Counted from the first letter of the stretch, positions 34,717 to 43,851 are shown. The stretch: 64,000 nucleotides of DNA from Dyadobacter pollutisoli (GCF_026625565.1 NZ_CP112998.1:6794501-6858500); one strand, 5' to 3'. Notes: generated from the letters alone by a model not told the origin. Numbers and translations are program-made.

Positions 34717-35877
34717 ATGTACAAGATCATCCTGCTTCTCGACTTTGCCGAGGAATACAGCAAGAGCCTCATGAAGGGGATCAATGCATATTCGAAGGAA
34801 TTCGGGCCATGGATTTTTTGTAGGATGCCCCTTTTTCACCGGGAAACTGTCGGGATAGACGGGATTCTGAAATGGGCGCTGGAATGGGGCGCTGATGGGA
34901 TCGTAGGGCAGCTTTATAATAAGGAAATTGAAAAAATTGTTAGGGCCAAAATTCCTGTAATCGCTCAGGATTTCAAGGAACGTTTCACCGAAATACCGAA
35001 CATTACCGGAGCCTATCACGAGGCCGGGGAGCTGGGAGCTGATTATTTTCTCAAAAAAGGATTTACCAATTTTGCATTCTACGGGTTCAATGACATTGTT
35101 TGGTCGAGGGAACGTGCAGAAGGTTTTGAGAAAAGGCTTCGGATGCGCGGCCATAAGGTACATTACTTCGAACATAAAAAAGCCCGGTCGACGGAGCTTT
35201 GGTACTACAAGCCAAGCTCGCTAAGCCGATGGCTCAAATCACTTCCCAAGCCGATCGGGCTCATGACCTGCGATGATAACCAGGGGCAGCACATTACCGA
35301 GGCCTGCCGACATGTGGGCATTCGTATCCCCGAGGAAGTGGCGGTACTGGGTGTCGATAATGATGAAATGATCTGCGACTTGTCCGATCCGCCGCTTTCG
35401 AGCATTGCGCTGGACGTTGAAAAGGGGGGTTATGATGCCGCAAAGTTGCTGGATCACATGATCAAACATGGTACTGCGGAGTACTATGATATCATTGTGA
35501 AACCGATGCAAGTCATTACCCGGCATTCCACGGATATATATGCTACCAATGACGACCACATTGCCTCGTCATTGAAATACATTCACCAGAACATTGAGAA
35601 AAACCTGCACGTGGACGAAGTCGTGAAGCAGGTACCATTGTCCCGTCGTGCATTGGAAAAGCGGTTTCTGGAAATCACAGGGTATCCTATCTACAAATAC
35701 ATTTTTAACCTCCGTATCGAAAAGTTTACCCAAAAACTGCTGGATACCGATATGTCTGTGTTCGAAATAGCCCTTGACATGGGGCTGAATGACAGCAAAA
35801 ATATAGCCCGCCAATTCAGGCAGGCTAAGGGTTGTAGTCCAAGTGCTTACAGAAACAAATACGTGGCAGGCAAGTAG
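34717..35877 (+). CDS. XylR-type transcriptional regulator (LacI-like effector domain plus AraC HTH)
   Basis: The 386-residue protein starts with a periplasmic-binding-like domain (MYKIILLLDFAEEYSKSLMKG, VAVLGVDNDEMICDLSDPPLSS). It ends with an AraC-type double helix-turn-helix, ALDMGLNDSKNIARQFRQAKGCSPSAYRNKY. This is the architecture of XylR-family sugar regulators. It is the last plus gene of the locus, 63 nt after the transporter, and probably controls it; its end abuts the end of the convergent M13 peptidase gene. The inducer is unknown and is likely a sugar or sugar phosphate from this pathway. Confidence 0.92.
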   Translation: MYKIILLLDFAEEYSKSLMKGINAYSKEFGPWIFCRMPLFHRETVGIDGILKWALEWGADGIVGQLYNKEIEKIVRAKIPVIAQDFKERFTEIPNITGAYHEAGELGADYFLKKGFTNFAFYGFNDIVWSRERAEGFEKRLRMRGHKVHYFEHKKARSTELWYYKPSSLSRWLKSLPKPIGLMTCDDNQGQHITEACRHVGIRIPEEVAVLGVDNDEMICDLSDPPLSSIALDVEKGGYDAAKLLDHMIKHGTAEYYDIIVKPMQVITRHSTDIYATNDDHIASSLKYIHQNIEKNLHVDEVVKQVPLSRRALEKRFLEITGYPIYKYIFNLRIEKFTQKLLDTDMSVFEIALDMGLNDSKNIARQFRQAKGCSPSAYRNKYVAGK

Positions 35878-37920
35878 TTACCAGATCACGATCTTGGCCG
35901 AATCCGGTAATACCATTTTACTCCCGGGGGCACAGCTCCAAGCAGCCTGAAACTCTTTCAAATGGGGTAATGGACCATTGATCCGGTCTTTGGCTGGCGA
36001 ATGCGGATCGGTTTGGATTTGGTTTCTCAGCGCTTCGTCGGTGGTGTTCATGTGCCATACCTGTGCCCAGCCAAGGAAAAAGCGTTGTTTCCAGTTGAAA
36101 CCGTCAATCGGTGCGGGTTCTGCCTTTCCTTTTAACGATTTTTCCAAAGCATAATAGGCCAATGTTAATCCGCCCAGGTCAGCCACGTTTTCTCCGATCG
36201 TCAAAGCGCCATTGATCTTGAAACCAGGTAGCGCTTCTATCCCGCTGAAATAGTCAATGTATTTCTTAGTCAGTTTATCAAAATTGGCACGGTCGGATGC
36301 AGTCCACCAGTTTTTCAGGTTGCCCTCATCGTCAAACTGAGATCCCTGATCGTCGAAACCGTGGGTAAACTCGTGGCCGATTACTGCAATGATCCCACCA
36401 TAATTAATGGCATCGTCAGCATTGCGGTTATAAAAAGGCGGCTGCAAAATTCCGGCTGGGAAAACCACCTCATTATTTAACGGGTTATAGTAGGCATTCA
36501 CAGTCTGCGGCGTCATCAGCCATTCCTTTTTGTCGACCTCCTTGCCGATCTTCTCGATCTGCTCTTTGTGGCCGTATAATGAAGCTGATATCGCGTTTTC
36601 AAAGAGCTTGTCGGCTTCGATATCAATGGAAGAGTAGTCTTTCCATTTGTCAGGATAGCCGATTTTATAGGTAAATGCTTTCAGTTTTTTGTGTGCTTTG
36701 GCTTTGGTCGAATCGCTCATCCAGGTCAGTTTATCAATCCGTTCCCCATAGACCGAGCGCACATTTTCAATCATATCAGAAACTTTCTTCTTGTCCTCTT
36801 CCGGGAAATATTTCTTCGCGAATAATTTACCCAAAGGCATACCCAGCAATGCATCGGTAGAGCGGATGGCCCTTTCTACCCGCGCCTTTTGCTCCTTGGT
36901 ACCCCGCATGACGGTATTGAAAAAACGGAAATCTTCCTGATCAAAGCTCTTGGGTAGGAAACCTGCAAACCGGGACAACAACTGCCATTTGGTATAAATC
37001 TTCAATGTAGCCAAAGGTGTTGCCTTCAATAGTGCATTCAGGTTTTGCAGATAAGGCTTATTTTGAACAATAACGGTATCCGTCTTAATATCCTGCTTGT
37101 CGGCTAGTGTCTTTTGGTCGAAATCAGGGAGAAGCTTTTCCAAATCCGAAAAAGCCATTTTGTTGTAGGTCTTGACAGGGTCACGAAGCTCTACATTGCT
37201 CAGCTGCAATTTGGCAACTTTGGTTTCAAAATCCAGGATCGTTTTCCCCGGGTTGGCCTCAGGAAATGCGGCCAGGGAGAACATTTTATCCACGTGCTTC
37301 ACAAATTCAGTGCGAACTTTCAATGTACTTGAATCAGTACGCTCGTAGTAACTCTTTTCACCAAGACTCAGACCGCTTTGTCCCTGGTAAAGAACGTTAA
37401 CCTTGCTATTCCGTAAGTCAGCATCGACACCAAAACCCGTAACTGATGCCACACCTACCTTCTGCATTTCTCCGGCAACGGCCGCCAGGTCTTTCAGCGA
37501 AGTAATAGCATTGATTTTGTCAAGATAGGATTTCAAAGGAGCCAGACCACGTTTTTCAATGGTAGCAGTATCCAGAAACGACTGATAATAGTCAGCGATC
37601 TGTTGCTCTTCGCTTCCTTTTTTTCTGTCTTTCAGCTCGGTGATTTCATTGATGATACCTCTCAGCCGTACTTCTTTATTTTCTTTATCCAAAATACCAA
37701 AGGCGCCCCACCGGCTTTCCGTACCCGGGATCGGATTCTTTTTTTTCCAGCCGCCGTTGACGTAGCTGTCGAAATCGTTGCAGGCTTTTGCGGTTGAATC
37801 AAGGGAGCTAATGTCGAAACCGGGAACTTTGGTAGTGTCGGTTTCCTCCTTTTCGTTTTTACATCCTCCCATGGTCAGGGACAGCGTCAGAAGCGCAGAA
37901 CAGAATGCGGCTGTTTTCAT
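35878..37920 (-). CDS. M13-family (neprilysin/PepO-like) zinc endopeptidase lipoprotein
   Basis: The 680-residue protein starts with a lipoprotein signal (GGCKN, Cys about 20). The zinc site is VIGHEFTHGFDDQGS (His516, Glu517, His520), with the third ligand in GENVADLGGLTLAY. The C-terminal half carries the M13 catalytic domain, and the N-terminal half is the helical M13_N domain that caps the active site. It should degrade small peptides in the periplasm or on the outer surface. The gene stands alone on the minus strand with a short gap to the peptide transporter gene, and their pairing hints at peptide utilisation. Length is normal for the family. Confidence 0.95.
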   Translation of the reverse strand: MKTAAFCSALLTLSLTMGGCKNEKEETDTTKVPGFDISSLDSTAKACNDFDSYVNGGWKKKNPIPGTESRWGAFGILDKENKEVRLRGIINEITELKDRKKGSEEQQIADYYQSFLDTATIEKRGLAPLKSYLDKINAITSLKDLAAVAGEMQKVGVASVTGFGVDADLRNSKVNVLYQGQSGLSLGEKSYYERTDSSTLKVRTEFVKHVDKMFSLAAFPEANPGKTILDFETKVAKLQLSNVELRDPVKTYNKMAFSDLEKLLPDFDQKTLADKQDIKTDTVIVQNKPYLQNLNALLKATPLATLKIYTKWQLLSRFAGFLPKSFDQEDFRFFNTVMRGTKEQKARVERAIRSTDALLGMPLGKLFAKKYFPEEDKKKVSDMIENVRSVYGERIDKLTWMSDSTKAKAHKKLKAFTYKIGYPDKWKDYSSIDIEADKLFENAISASLYGHKEQIEKIGKEVDKKEWLMTPQTVNAYYNPLNNEVVFPAGILQPPFYNRNADDAINYGGIIAVIGHEFTHGFDDQGSQFDDEGNLKNWWTASDRANFDKLTKKYIDYFSGIEALPGFKINGALTIGENVADLGGLTLAYYALEKSLKGKAEPAPIDGFNWKQRFFLGWAQVWHMNTTDEALRNQIQTDPHSPAKDRINGPLPHLKEFQAAWSCAPGSKMVLPDSAKIVIW

Positions 37921-37959
37921 CTTGAATAATTTGTTTTTGAAGTATGGATAATAAAATAA

Positions 37960-39450
37960 CTACTTAATGCCGCCCATCCAGCCTTTGATAGGTTTCCAGA
38001 AAACAAGCAGTAAGAGGCCGAAACCGGTAGTGATGATCGCAACCTGATTAAACAATGCGGGCATTTGCAGGATATTCTCTTCGTCAAAACCCCCTGCAAA
38101 AATCCCGGCGATCAGGTTGCCCAGCGAAGCGCCCACAAACCAGATCCCCATTAACTGGCTCACATATCGTTTAGGGGCAAGTTTGGTATAAGAACTTAAA
38201 CCCACCGGACTCACGCACAGTTCTCCTATCGTATGAAGAAAGTAGGTAAAAGTCAGAAAAAGGGGAGAAGCGAGCTGGCCTGCGACAGCAATGTTCGAAG
38301 CCGCAACCATTACAAAAAAGCTAAGGCCAAGTAGTATAAGCCCAGCTGCAAATTTGACAGGAATAGATGGATTGAGGTTTCGGGACGAAAGATAAATCCA
38401 GAGACTTGCCAGTACCGGGGCGAAAAGTAATACAAATGTGGGCTGGAAGTTTTGGAACCAGCTGGATGGTACTTCCCAGCCGCCTATCATTCGTTGGGTA
38501 TGTCGTTCTGCAAAAATCTGTAAGGAAGTACCTGCCTGCTCATATCCCGCCCAAAACAATGAAATGGCCAGAAACAGAATGATGAGCACAAGTACACGGT
38601 ACTGCTCAACACGGGTAAGCCCGCCAGCGACCAATATGAACAGGAAATAGGAAGCAGAAATGGTGACAATGATCACACCCGCGCCTTTGGCCAGGCCCTG
38701 TGCCGTAGTCATATCGATCGTACCCGTAGTTTGCAATATTATTAAAAACGCCACCAGAACTGCAACCAGGCCGTATCCGAGCTTCTTGTTACTACTCGAC
38801 TGCGCTACCGTTTCCGGCGTTGAAATGGCCGCGGGAGGAACGTCACCCAAGCCTGTCAAATGCCGTGCACTACCAATTCGAAATACGATCAGTCCCAGGA
38901 ACATTCCGATTGCAGCTGCTCCAAAGCCCAAATGCCAGCTGATTTTTTCGCCGAGATATCCGACAATTGCTATTCCCAAAAAGGAGCCCAGGTTGATACC
39001 CATGTAGAAGATGGAGAATGCTGCATCGCGTCGCGCGCCGCCCTCAGGGTATAATTCGCCAACGATTGAACTGATATTGGGTTTAAGCAAGCCTGTACCG
39101 ACGGCAACTGTGGTGAGCCCCAAAAAGAAAATCCCTGAACCGGCAGGGATAGCAAGTATGATGTGGCCGATCATGATGACGATACCGCCGTACCAGATCG
39201 CCTTCTTCTGGCCGAGGATATTGTCAGCCAGCCAGCCGCCAGGTAACGTTAACAAATAAACTGAGGCGGTGTATATTCCATAGATCGCAGCTCCTTCTGC
39301 TGCGCTCATTCCCATTCCACCCCTTATATTATCCAGTAAGAAAAGTAGCAGGATTGCCCGCATTCCATAATAGCTGAAACGTTCCCACATTTCGGCAAAG
39401 AATAAGACATACAATCCTTTGGGGTGTTTTTGGGATATCTGTGAAGACAT
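37960..39450 (-). CDS. Proton-dependent oligopeptide (POT) transporter
   Basis: The ATG at 39450 gives 496 residues starting MSSQISQKHPKGLYVLFFAEMWERFSYYG, the typical N-terminus; a longer open frame upstream is not supported. About twelve to fourteen membrane segments are seen. The POT signatures GGWLADNILGQKKAIWYGG and FSIFYMGINLGSFLG are both present, and the ExxER-type element EMWERFSYYGMRA. It imports di- and tripeptides with protons across the inner membrane. It is immediately upstream of the M13 peptidase gene on the same strand (39 nt), suggesting a peptide-uptake unit. Confidence 0.95.
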   Translation of the reverse strand: MSSQISQKHPKGLYVLFFAEMWERFSYYGMRAILLLFLLDNIRGGMGMSAAEGAAIYGIYTASVYLLTLPGGWLADNILGQKKAIWYGGIVIMIGHIILAIPAGSGIFFLGLTTVAVGTGLLKPNISSIVGELYPEGGARRDAAFSIFYMGINLGSFLGIAIVGYLGEKISWHLGFGAAAIGMFLGLIVFRIGSARHLTGLGDVPPAAISTPETVAQSSSNKKLGYGLVAVLVAFLIILQTTGTIDMTTAQGLAKGAGVIIVTISASYFLFILVAGGLTRVEQYRVLVLIILFLAISLFWAGYEQAGTSLQIFAERHTQRMIGGWEVPSSWFQNFQPTFVLLFAPVLASLWIYLSSRNLNPSIPVKFAAGLILLGLSFFVMVAASNIAVAGQLASPLFLTFTYFLHTIGELCVSPVGLSSYTKLAPKRYVSQLMGIWFVGASLGNLIAGIFAGGFDEENILQMPALFNQVAIITTGFGLLLLVFWKPIKGWMGGIK

Positions 39451-39552
39451 AGAGGAGAAGTGTTTTATTTGGTTTTTGGGGTTATTATCGATACGATTTG
39501 ATAGTGCAAGATAGGAATTATGGGTAAATATAAATAAACGATGAAAATAAAA

Positions 39553-39582
39553 GCGGTAACAGGATCTTACTCCTGCTACCGC
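39553..39582 (-). terminator. Rho-independent terminator
   Basis: Reading the minus strand, GCGGTAGCAGGA pairs with TCCTGTTACCGC with one mismatch, and is followed by TTTTATTTTC. It lies 26 nt after the stop of the coiled-coil membrane protein gene and should end that transcript. Confidence 0.85.
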
Positions 39583-39607
39583 TTCGCCAAGCAAAATAGT
39601 TAAAAAT

Positions 39608-40516
39608 TTACTTCACCGAGAATGATCCTTCACCTATTGAAAAGCCTTCTGAATAAAGTTCGACGGTGTACTTTCCAGAAGTAAATGGTGCTTCCCTGTC
39701 ATAAAGGATACTCACATCCTGATTATTGTTGGAATACATCACATCTTTACTCACTGTGTAACCCTGCTCCTGGCCATTATATTGAAATACGCCTGAGCCG
39801 GTCTTGGTATCAGAAATCGTAGCACCGGTTGGGTCGATGATCCTCAGATAGATGGTTTTATTATCGGCCATCGTCAATGGGTTTTTCTCCAATATGAAAT
39901 CGACCCTTACTTTGTCAACTCTTTTGGACTTAACATTTTCCCCTTCCCGGATTTTACCTTTGGAAGACACTGCGTACACTTTCACATTACGTGCCCGAAG
40001 TGCGGCAGCCATGGTTACTTTGGATTCCAGCTCAGTGTTTTTAGAAATAGCGCCGGTTAGGGAATCGCTGATGGCTTGTTTGCTGGTTTCAAGTTCTGTT
40101 TTTGCCTGGACCAACGTTTCGTTCTGGCTGATCAGTTGCTGGTTTTCCTCTCTCAGCTGTGCGATTTCGGTGTCTTTTTTTGTCAAGAAATCTTCGTACT
40201 CCTTGATTTTTTTGCCCATTGTGGCATTTCCTTTCCGTAATGCTATGCGGTCATTTTCGAGTGATGCTTTTACTTTCTGCAATTCTTCAATGTCTCCGCC
40301 AAGCCCCTGAACTTCCAGGATACGGGCGTCCAGCTGTTTTGAAATAGAGTCGAGCTTGATCTCTGAGGTGGCAAGTTCACTGACGCGGGCTTGTAAGTCT
40401 GTTTCTTGTTTTTGTGTGATGGCGTGCTCATTGTAATATAAGTAGCCAAACACGGCGGCCAGAATTGTCATCAAGATTAATCCGACCAATAGACCGGTGT
40501 TGTTCTTCCTTTCCAT
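39608..40516 (-). CDS. Membrane-anchored coiled-coil protein of unknown function
   Basis: This 302-residue protein has one N-terminal membrane helix (LLVGLILMTILAAVFGYLYY). A long coiled coil follows, residues of about 35-175 (EIAQLREENQQLISQNETLV and similar). The C-terminal globular beta domain has KVYAVSSKGKIREGENVKSK, DFILEKNPLTMADNKTIYLR and ends GKYTVELYSEGFSIGEGSFSVK. I do not recognise a named family; comparable proteins occur widely in Bacteroidota. It is transcribed alone between two terminators. Confidence 0.8.
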   Translation of the reverse strand: MERKNNTGLLVGLILMTILAAVFGYLYYNEHAITQKQETDLQARVSELATSEIKLDSISKQLDARILEVQGLGGDIEELQKVKASLENDRIALRKGNATMGKKIKEYEDFLTKKDTEIAQLREENQQLISQNETLVQAKTELETSKQAISDSLTGAISKNTELESKVTMAAALRARNVKVYAVSSKGKIREGENVKSKRVDKVRVDFILEKNPLTMADNKTIYLRIIDPTGATISDTKTGSGVFQYNGQEQGYTVSKDVMYSNNNQDVSILYDREAPFTSGKYTVELYSEGFSIGEGSFSVK

Positions 40517-40613
40517 AAATGAATGTTTAGGTTATTTGATATTATTTATGGGTTATGTTCAAAAACTGTGCCAAGTACTATACGTAGTAACATGCCAGTC
40601 CGAGGGAGAAATG

Positions 40614-40651
40614 AAAAACCCGTTACAAGAATTAACCTGTAACGGGTTTTT
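40614..40651. terminator. Bidirectional rho-independent terminator
   Basis: AAAAACCCGTTACA (40614-40627) pairs perfectly with TGTAACGGGTTTTT (40638-40651), 14 bp with a ten-base loop. The A-run and T-run flanks allow termination on both strands. For the minus strand it ends the lemA/TPM unit, 43 nt after its last stop. Confidence 0.9.
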
Positions 40652-40693
40652 GTAAATAGTCTTTTTATCCTGAATCGGCGCATTTATCAAATG

Positions 40694-41470
40694 CTAATAA
40701 TCACCACCAGCGCCCCCTCCTCCAAAACTCCCTCCTCCAAAGCCACCAAATCCGCCTCCATCACCACCACCAAATCCGCCTCCCCAATTACCAGACGAGC
40801 TTCCTCTTCCTGAATGCGTTGTGTATGGCCAGATTATCGGTCCGCCGAAGTCGCGGTAGCCACCTTTGCCGCCGCCATTGTTGCGATTACGGAACATAAT
40901 GACCATAATTATCACAAATATGATCAGAAATATCAGAATAGGAGGGAACGAGCCACCTCCGCTGTCTTCCTTGGGATCTGCTTTGTATTCTCCGGTGGCA
41001 TATTTAAAAATCGTGTCAACACCGTCACTCAATCCCTGGTAAAACTGGCCATTCTTAAATTGCGGCGTTATCACCTGCGATATGATTCGTTTTGCAATAG
41101 CATCAGGTATAGCTCCTTCGAGGCCGTAGCCGGTAGCTATAAAAATCTTCCGGTCGGTTGGTGCCCAAAGCAAAACAATACCATTGTCTTTTCCTTTTTG
41201 TCCAACGCCCCATTCTCTGCCTAATTTGAATGCGTAATCTGCAATCGGATAGTCGCCGGTAGTCGGAACGATTACGATCACGATCTGAGACGAGGTGGAA
41301 TCATTATATGCGATCAGCTTTTGTTCCAGCTGTGCCTTCTCACCGTCATTCAACTGATTTGCAAAATCATTGACGAGCTTGGGTGGATTTGGCCTCTCAG
41401 GAATATCCTGCGCTTTTACGCCCAGAAGTGAAAAGGTTGCCAGCAGTAAAAAAACAAGGAATTTCTTCAT
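40694..41470 (-). CDS. TPM-domain protein with glycine-rich tail
   Basis: The 258-residue protein has a signal peptide (MKKFLVFLLLATFSLLGVKAQ). A TPM phosphatase-like domain follows, residues of about 30-165, with LVNDFANQLNDGEKAQLEQ, QIVIVIVPTTGDYPIADYA, GIVLLWAPTDRKIFIATGYGLEGAIPDA. Next is one membrane helix (ILIFLIIFVIIMVIMF) and a tail rich in Gly with the GGGFGGGDGGGFGGFGGG type of repeat. Proteins of this kind (YgcG) often sit with LemA, as here. Predicted location is the cell envelope; the function is not established, though some TPM domains have phosphatase activity. Confidence 0.9.
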   Translation of the reverse strand: MKKFLVFLLLATFSLLGVKAQDIPERPNPPKLVNDFANQLNDGEKAQLEQKLIAYNDSTSSQIVIVIVPTTGDYPIADYAFKLGREWGVGQKGKDNGIVLLWAPTDRKIFIATGYGLEGAIPDAIAKRIISQVITPQFKNGQFYQGLSDGVDTIFKYATGEYKADPKEDSGGGSFPPILIFLIIFVIIMVIMFRNRNNGGGKGGYRDFGGPIIWPYTTHSGRGSSSGNWGGGFGGGDGGGFGGFGGGSFGGGGAGGDY

Positions 41471-41473
41471 AAG

Positions 41474-41917
41474 TTATTGCCCGAAAGAGATATCATCGGG
41501 AAGCTCGTTGATGTCATCGGACTGGTAAGGAAAGTGTTTCTTCAATTGCAGCCCGGCTTCTTCGATTCCCTTGCGCAGCCCTTCCAAATATTGGGCATTT
41601 GCAAAATGAGTGCGAAGAAGATCCTTGGTACTGTTCCAAAAATCAGCAGGAACCTTTTCATCAATTCCCTTATCACCGAGGACGGCAAATTTGCGGTCTT
41701 CATATGCCAGGTAAAACAACACGCCGTTGCGCTCTGCCGTCTGATGTAAATGAAGGAACAGGAAAACTTCCTTCGCCCTTTCCATTACATCAGCAGTTTG
41801 ACATTTTTTCTCAATATGTACCTTCACTTCTCCTGAAGTTTGCTTTTCAGCTTCCTGAATTGCTTCAATAAGGTATTGCTGCTCTTCTTCGGAGAAAAAA
41901 AGTGAGTCGGTAGGCAT
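41474..41917 (-). CDS. Second TPM-domain protein, short form
   Basis: The 147-residue protein lacks a signal peptide and a membrane tail. It has the TPM-type EKQTSGEVKVHIEKKCQTADVMERAKEVF, NGVLFYLAYEDRKFAVLGDKGIDEKVP and YLEGLRKGIEEAGLQLKKHFP. The preceding gene (LemA) ends 12 nt upstream and the long TPM gene begins 3 nt downstream, so the three form an operon. Function unknown; it may act with its longer paralog and LemA at the cytoplasmic face. Confidence 0.88.
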   Translation of the reverse strand: MPTDSLFFSEEEQQYLIEAIQEAEKQTSGEVKVHIEKKCQTADVMERAKEVFLFLHLHQTAERNGVLFYLAYEDRKFAVLGDKGIDEKVPADFWNSTKDLLRTHFANAQYLEGLRKGIEEAGLQLKKHFPYQSDDINELPDDISFGQ

Positions 41918-41929
41918 AAGATGCTAATG

Positions 41930-42511
41930 CTAGAACTGTACGGTTGGTGCTTTTTCTGAACCGGCTGTTGCGGTGAAATAACCTTTTTGGGCAAAGCCAA
42001 ACACTCCTGCAAAAAGATTGGTAGGGAATGTCCGAACTTCCTGGTTGTACTCTTTCACGACAGTATTGAAGTCGTTTCTTGCTACACCAATCCGGTTTTC
42101 AGTACCTTCCAATTGTGCCTGTAATTCCAGAAAGTTCTGGTTTGCTTTCAACTGAGGATACTGCTCAACGGAAACCAGTAATCTGGAAAGAGCACCGCTC
42201 AATTGATCCTGAGCGCCCTGGAATTTGGCGATATTTTCGGGAGTAAGATCACCGGCATTGATTGTGGTCTGTGTCGCTTTGCTACGTGCTTCAATGACAG
42301 CCGTCAATGTGCTTTTTTCAAAATCGGCAGCACCTTTTACGGTACTTACCAGGTTTGGGATCAGGTCAGCGCGTCTTTGATACTGGCTTTCCACTTTTGC
42401 CCATGATTCCTTTACAACCTCGTCTTTTTGTACCAGGCCATTATATTTACCGCAGCCGACGAATCCAAGTATGAGAACTACAACGATAACTGCAATCAGT
42501 CCTTTTGACAT
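41930..42511 (-). CDS. LemA family protein
   Basis: The 193-residue protein has the N-terminal hydrophobic segment MSKGLIAVIVVVLILGFVGC, which contains a lipobox-like FVGC. The LemA core follows: VKESWAKVESQYQRRADLIPNLVSTVKG, FEKSTLTAVIEARSKA and LSRLLVSVEQYPQLKANQNF, with a helical hairpin. LemA proteins are common in operons with TPM proteins, as here; the molecular role is unclear. It heads the lemA-TPM-TPM unit, with a promoter-like TAGCTTTG upstream. Confidence 0.93.
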   Translation of the reverse strand: MSKGLIAVIVVVLILGFVGCGKYNGLVQKDEVVKESWAKVESQYQRRADLIPNLVSTVKGAADFEKSTLTAVIEARSKATQTTINAGDLTPENIAKFQGAQDQLSGALSRLLVSVEQYPQLKANQNFLELQAQLEGTENRIGVARNDFNTVVKEYNQEVRTFPTNLFAGVFGFAQKGYFTATAGSEKAPTVQF

Positions 42512-42555
42512 TTTAATATTCAGTTTAGAATTAATGAATGTGGTTCAAAGTTGTC

Positions 42556-42563
42556 CAAAGCTA
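42556..42563 (-). promoter_or_regulatory. Possible -7 promoter element of the lemA unit
   Basis: On the minus strand these bases read TAGCTTTG, matching TAnnTTTG, about 45 nt before the LemA start. A TTG lies 24 nt further upstream, slightly longer than usual spacing. Confidence 0.5.
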
Positions 42564-42651
42564 GCAAAATCTTTAAGAAAAACTACACAACCGGCTGTTC
42601 ACACATTTATGCCGTATTCGGGCCGGATGAAGGGTTTTGATAATGAGATTT

Positions 42652-43851
42652 TCAGATTTCACCAACACCGGCAATGTTATTCCACCTTCCCCAGTTTACA
42701 GACGCTTCATAGTCGATTAGGTGACTTTCAAAATACATGGCGCCCCATGTCCAGTTAACGCCCAGCTCATCGACCAAGTAGCTGGAAGCGGTTTCACGCT
42801 CAGCCGACGTGAGATAACCGACACTATTCAGTTTTTTGATGACCGTATTGACATCGGCGTTGCTTGTTTCAGCGTTTGTCCACTTTTCGAAAACCTCATT
42901 ATCATTAGCCCAGCGTTTCGAAAATTCGTGTTTAACACCGCTTGGTTTGAACATGCGCGGGCCATACCGAAGCAATGTCCAATGGAAAAAGTCTCTTGCA
43001 AGCAGGTTATGAAGCATTTGTTCTTCATTGACATTTCCCGACTGGGCGGATTTAACCCTGTCATAAATGTATCTCGCAGAAATACATCCCAGCGATAGCC
43101 AGTCCGACAGCCGTGTGTCGGTAAGCGGATCATTCGTGTCGAATCGTTGCTTACCACGGATGTACATTTGAATGTAGTCGTCCAGTAATTTGAGCGCTGT
43201 GGATTCTCCGCCTGGCAATTTGGGGTTCAAATCGGGCACAGTTGATACGATCTCATTGGGGTCAATTCCAAGGGCAGGCAATGACGGAATCGATCCGGCT
43301 TCATATTCCTGAGGTAATGTGATCTTTTCAGCCTCAGGAAATGGCCCTTTAATTGTCAAATGATCTTTAAGCTGATCAGAAAACCCGGCGAAATTCGGCG
43401 GTAACTTGGAAATAGAAAATGGCAAATCGACCGCATGCAGCAATGTATCCATCCAATACAGCTTGATGTCTACATTAGCAACTTTCAGGTTTTTGCTAAG
43501 CGATGATTCTATCCGGGTTTCCTCAGGTGCTATTTCTTTGCTTGTGAAAACATATTCAGCGGCATAGTCTTCTGCGAGTTGGGCAATGATTTTTTCCGGG
43601 TCACCGATCCTGATCAGCAGATCACCCCCTTTTTCTCTCAGGCGATTTCTGAGATCAATCACCGCTTCTATGAGAAACTGTGCCCGTAATGCACCTGTTC
43701 TCCTGAATCCTAGTCTTGTTTTGTCGAACTGTCGGATGTCAAAAACGTACACAGGGACAATTTCATTTGCTGATTTGGAGGCATTAAATAATGCTTCATT
43801 GTCATGTAAACGCAGGTCGTTCCTGAACCAATAAATGATGCGCTGAGCCAT
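42652..43851 (-). CDS. DASH-type cryptochrome / photolyase, short C-terminus
   Basis: The 399-residue protein starts IIYWFRNDLRLHDNEALF with the photolyase alpha/beta domain, and its FAD-binding helical domain has ARDFFHWTLLRYGPRMF and the later VNWTWGAMYFESHLIDYEASVNWGRWNNIAGVG. The pattern matches cryptochrome-DASH flavoproteins, which repair single-stranded-DNA pyrimidine dimers or act as photoreceptors. Family members normally continue some 30-40 residues after AGVG (DPRENRYFN-like), but here the stop follows two residues later. Part of the FAD-site wall may therefore be missing. It is transcribed alone. Confidence 0.88.
   Translation of the reverse strand: MAQRIIYWFRNDLRLHDNEALFNASKSANEIVPVYVFDIRQFDKTRLGFRRTGALRAQFLIEAVIDLRNRLREKGGDLLIRIGDPEKIIAQLAEDYAAEYVFTSKEIAPEETRIESSLSKNLKVANVDIKLYWMDTLLHAVDLPFSISKLPPNFAGFSDQLKDHLTIKGPFPEAEKITLPQEYEAGSIPSLPALGIDPNEIVSTVPDLNPKLPGGESTALKLLDDYIQMYIRGKQRFDTNDPLTDTRLSDWLSLGCISARYIYDRVKSAQSGNVNEEQMLHNLLARDFFHWTLLRYGPRMFKPSGVKHEFSKRWANDNEVFEKWTNAETSNADVNTVIKKLNSVGYLTSAERETASSYLVDELGVNWTWGAMYFESHLIDYEASVNWGRWNNIAGVGEI

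Noticed and set aside
37960..39594. A 544-residue version of the POT transporter
   Set aside because: The first 48 residues do not fit the family and include the leader region; ATG at 39450 gives the typical N-terminus.
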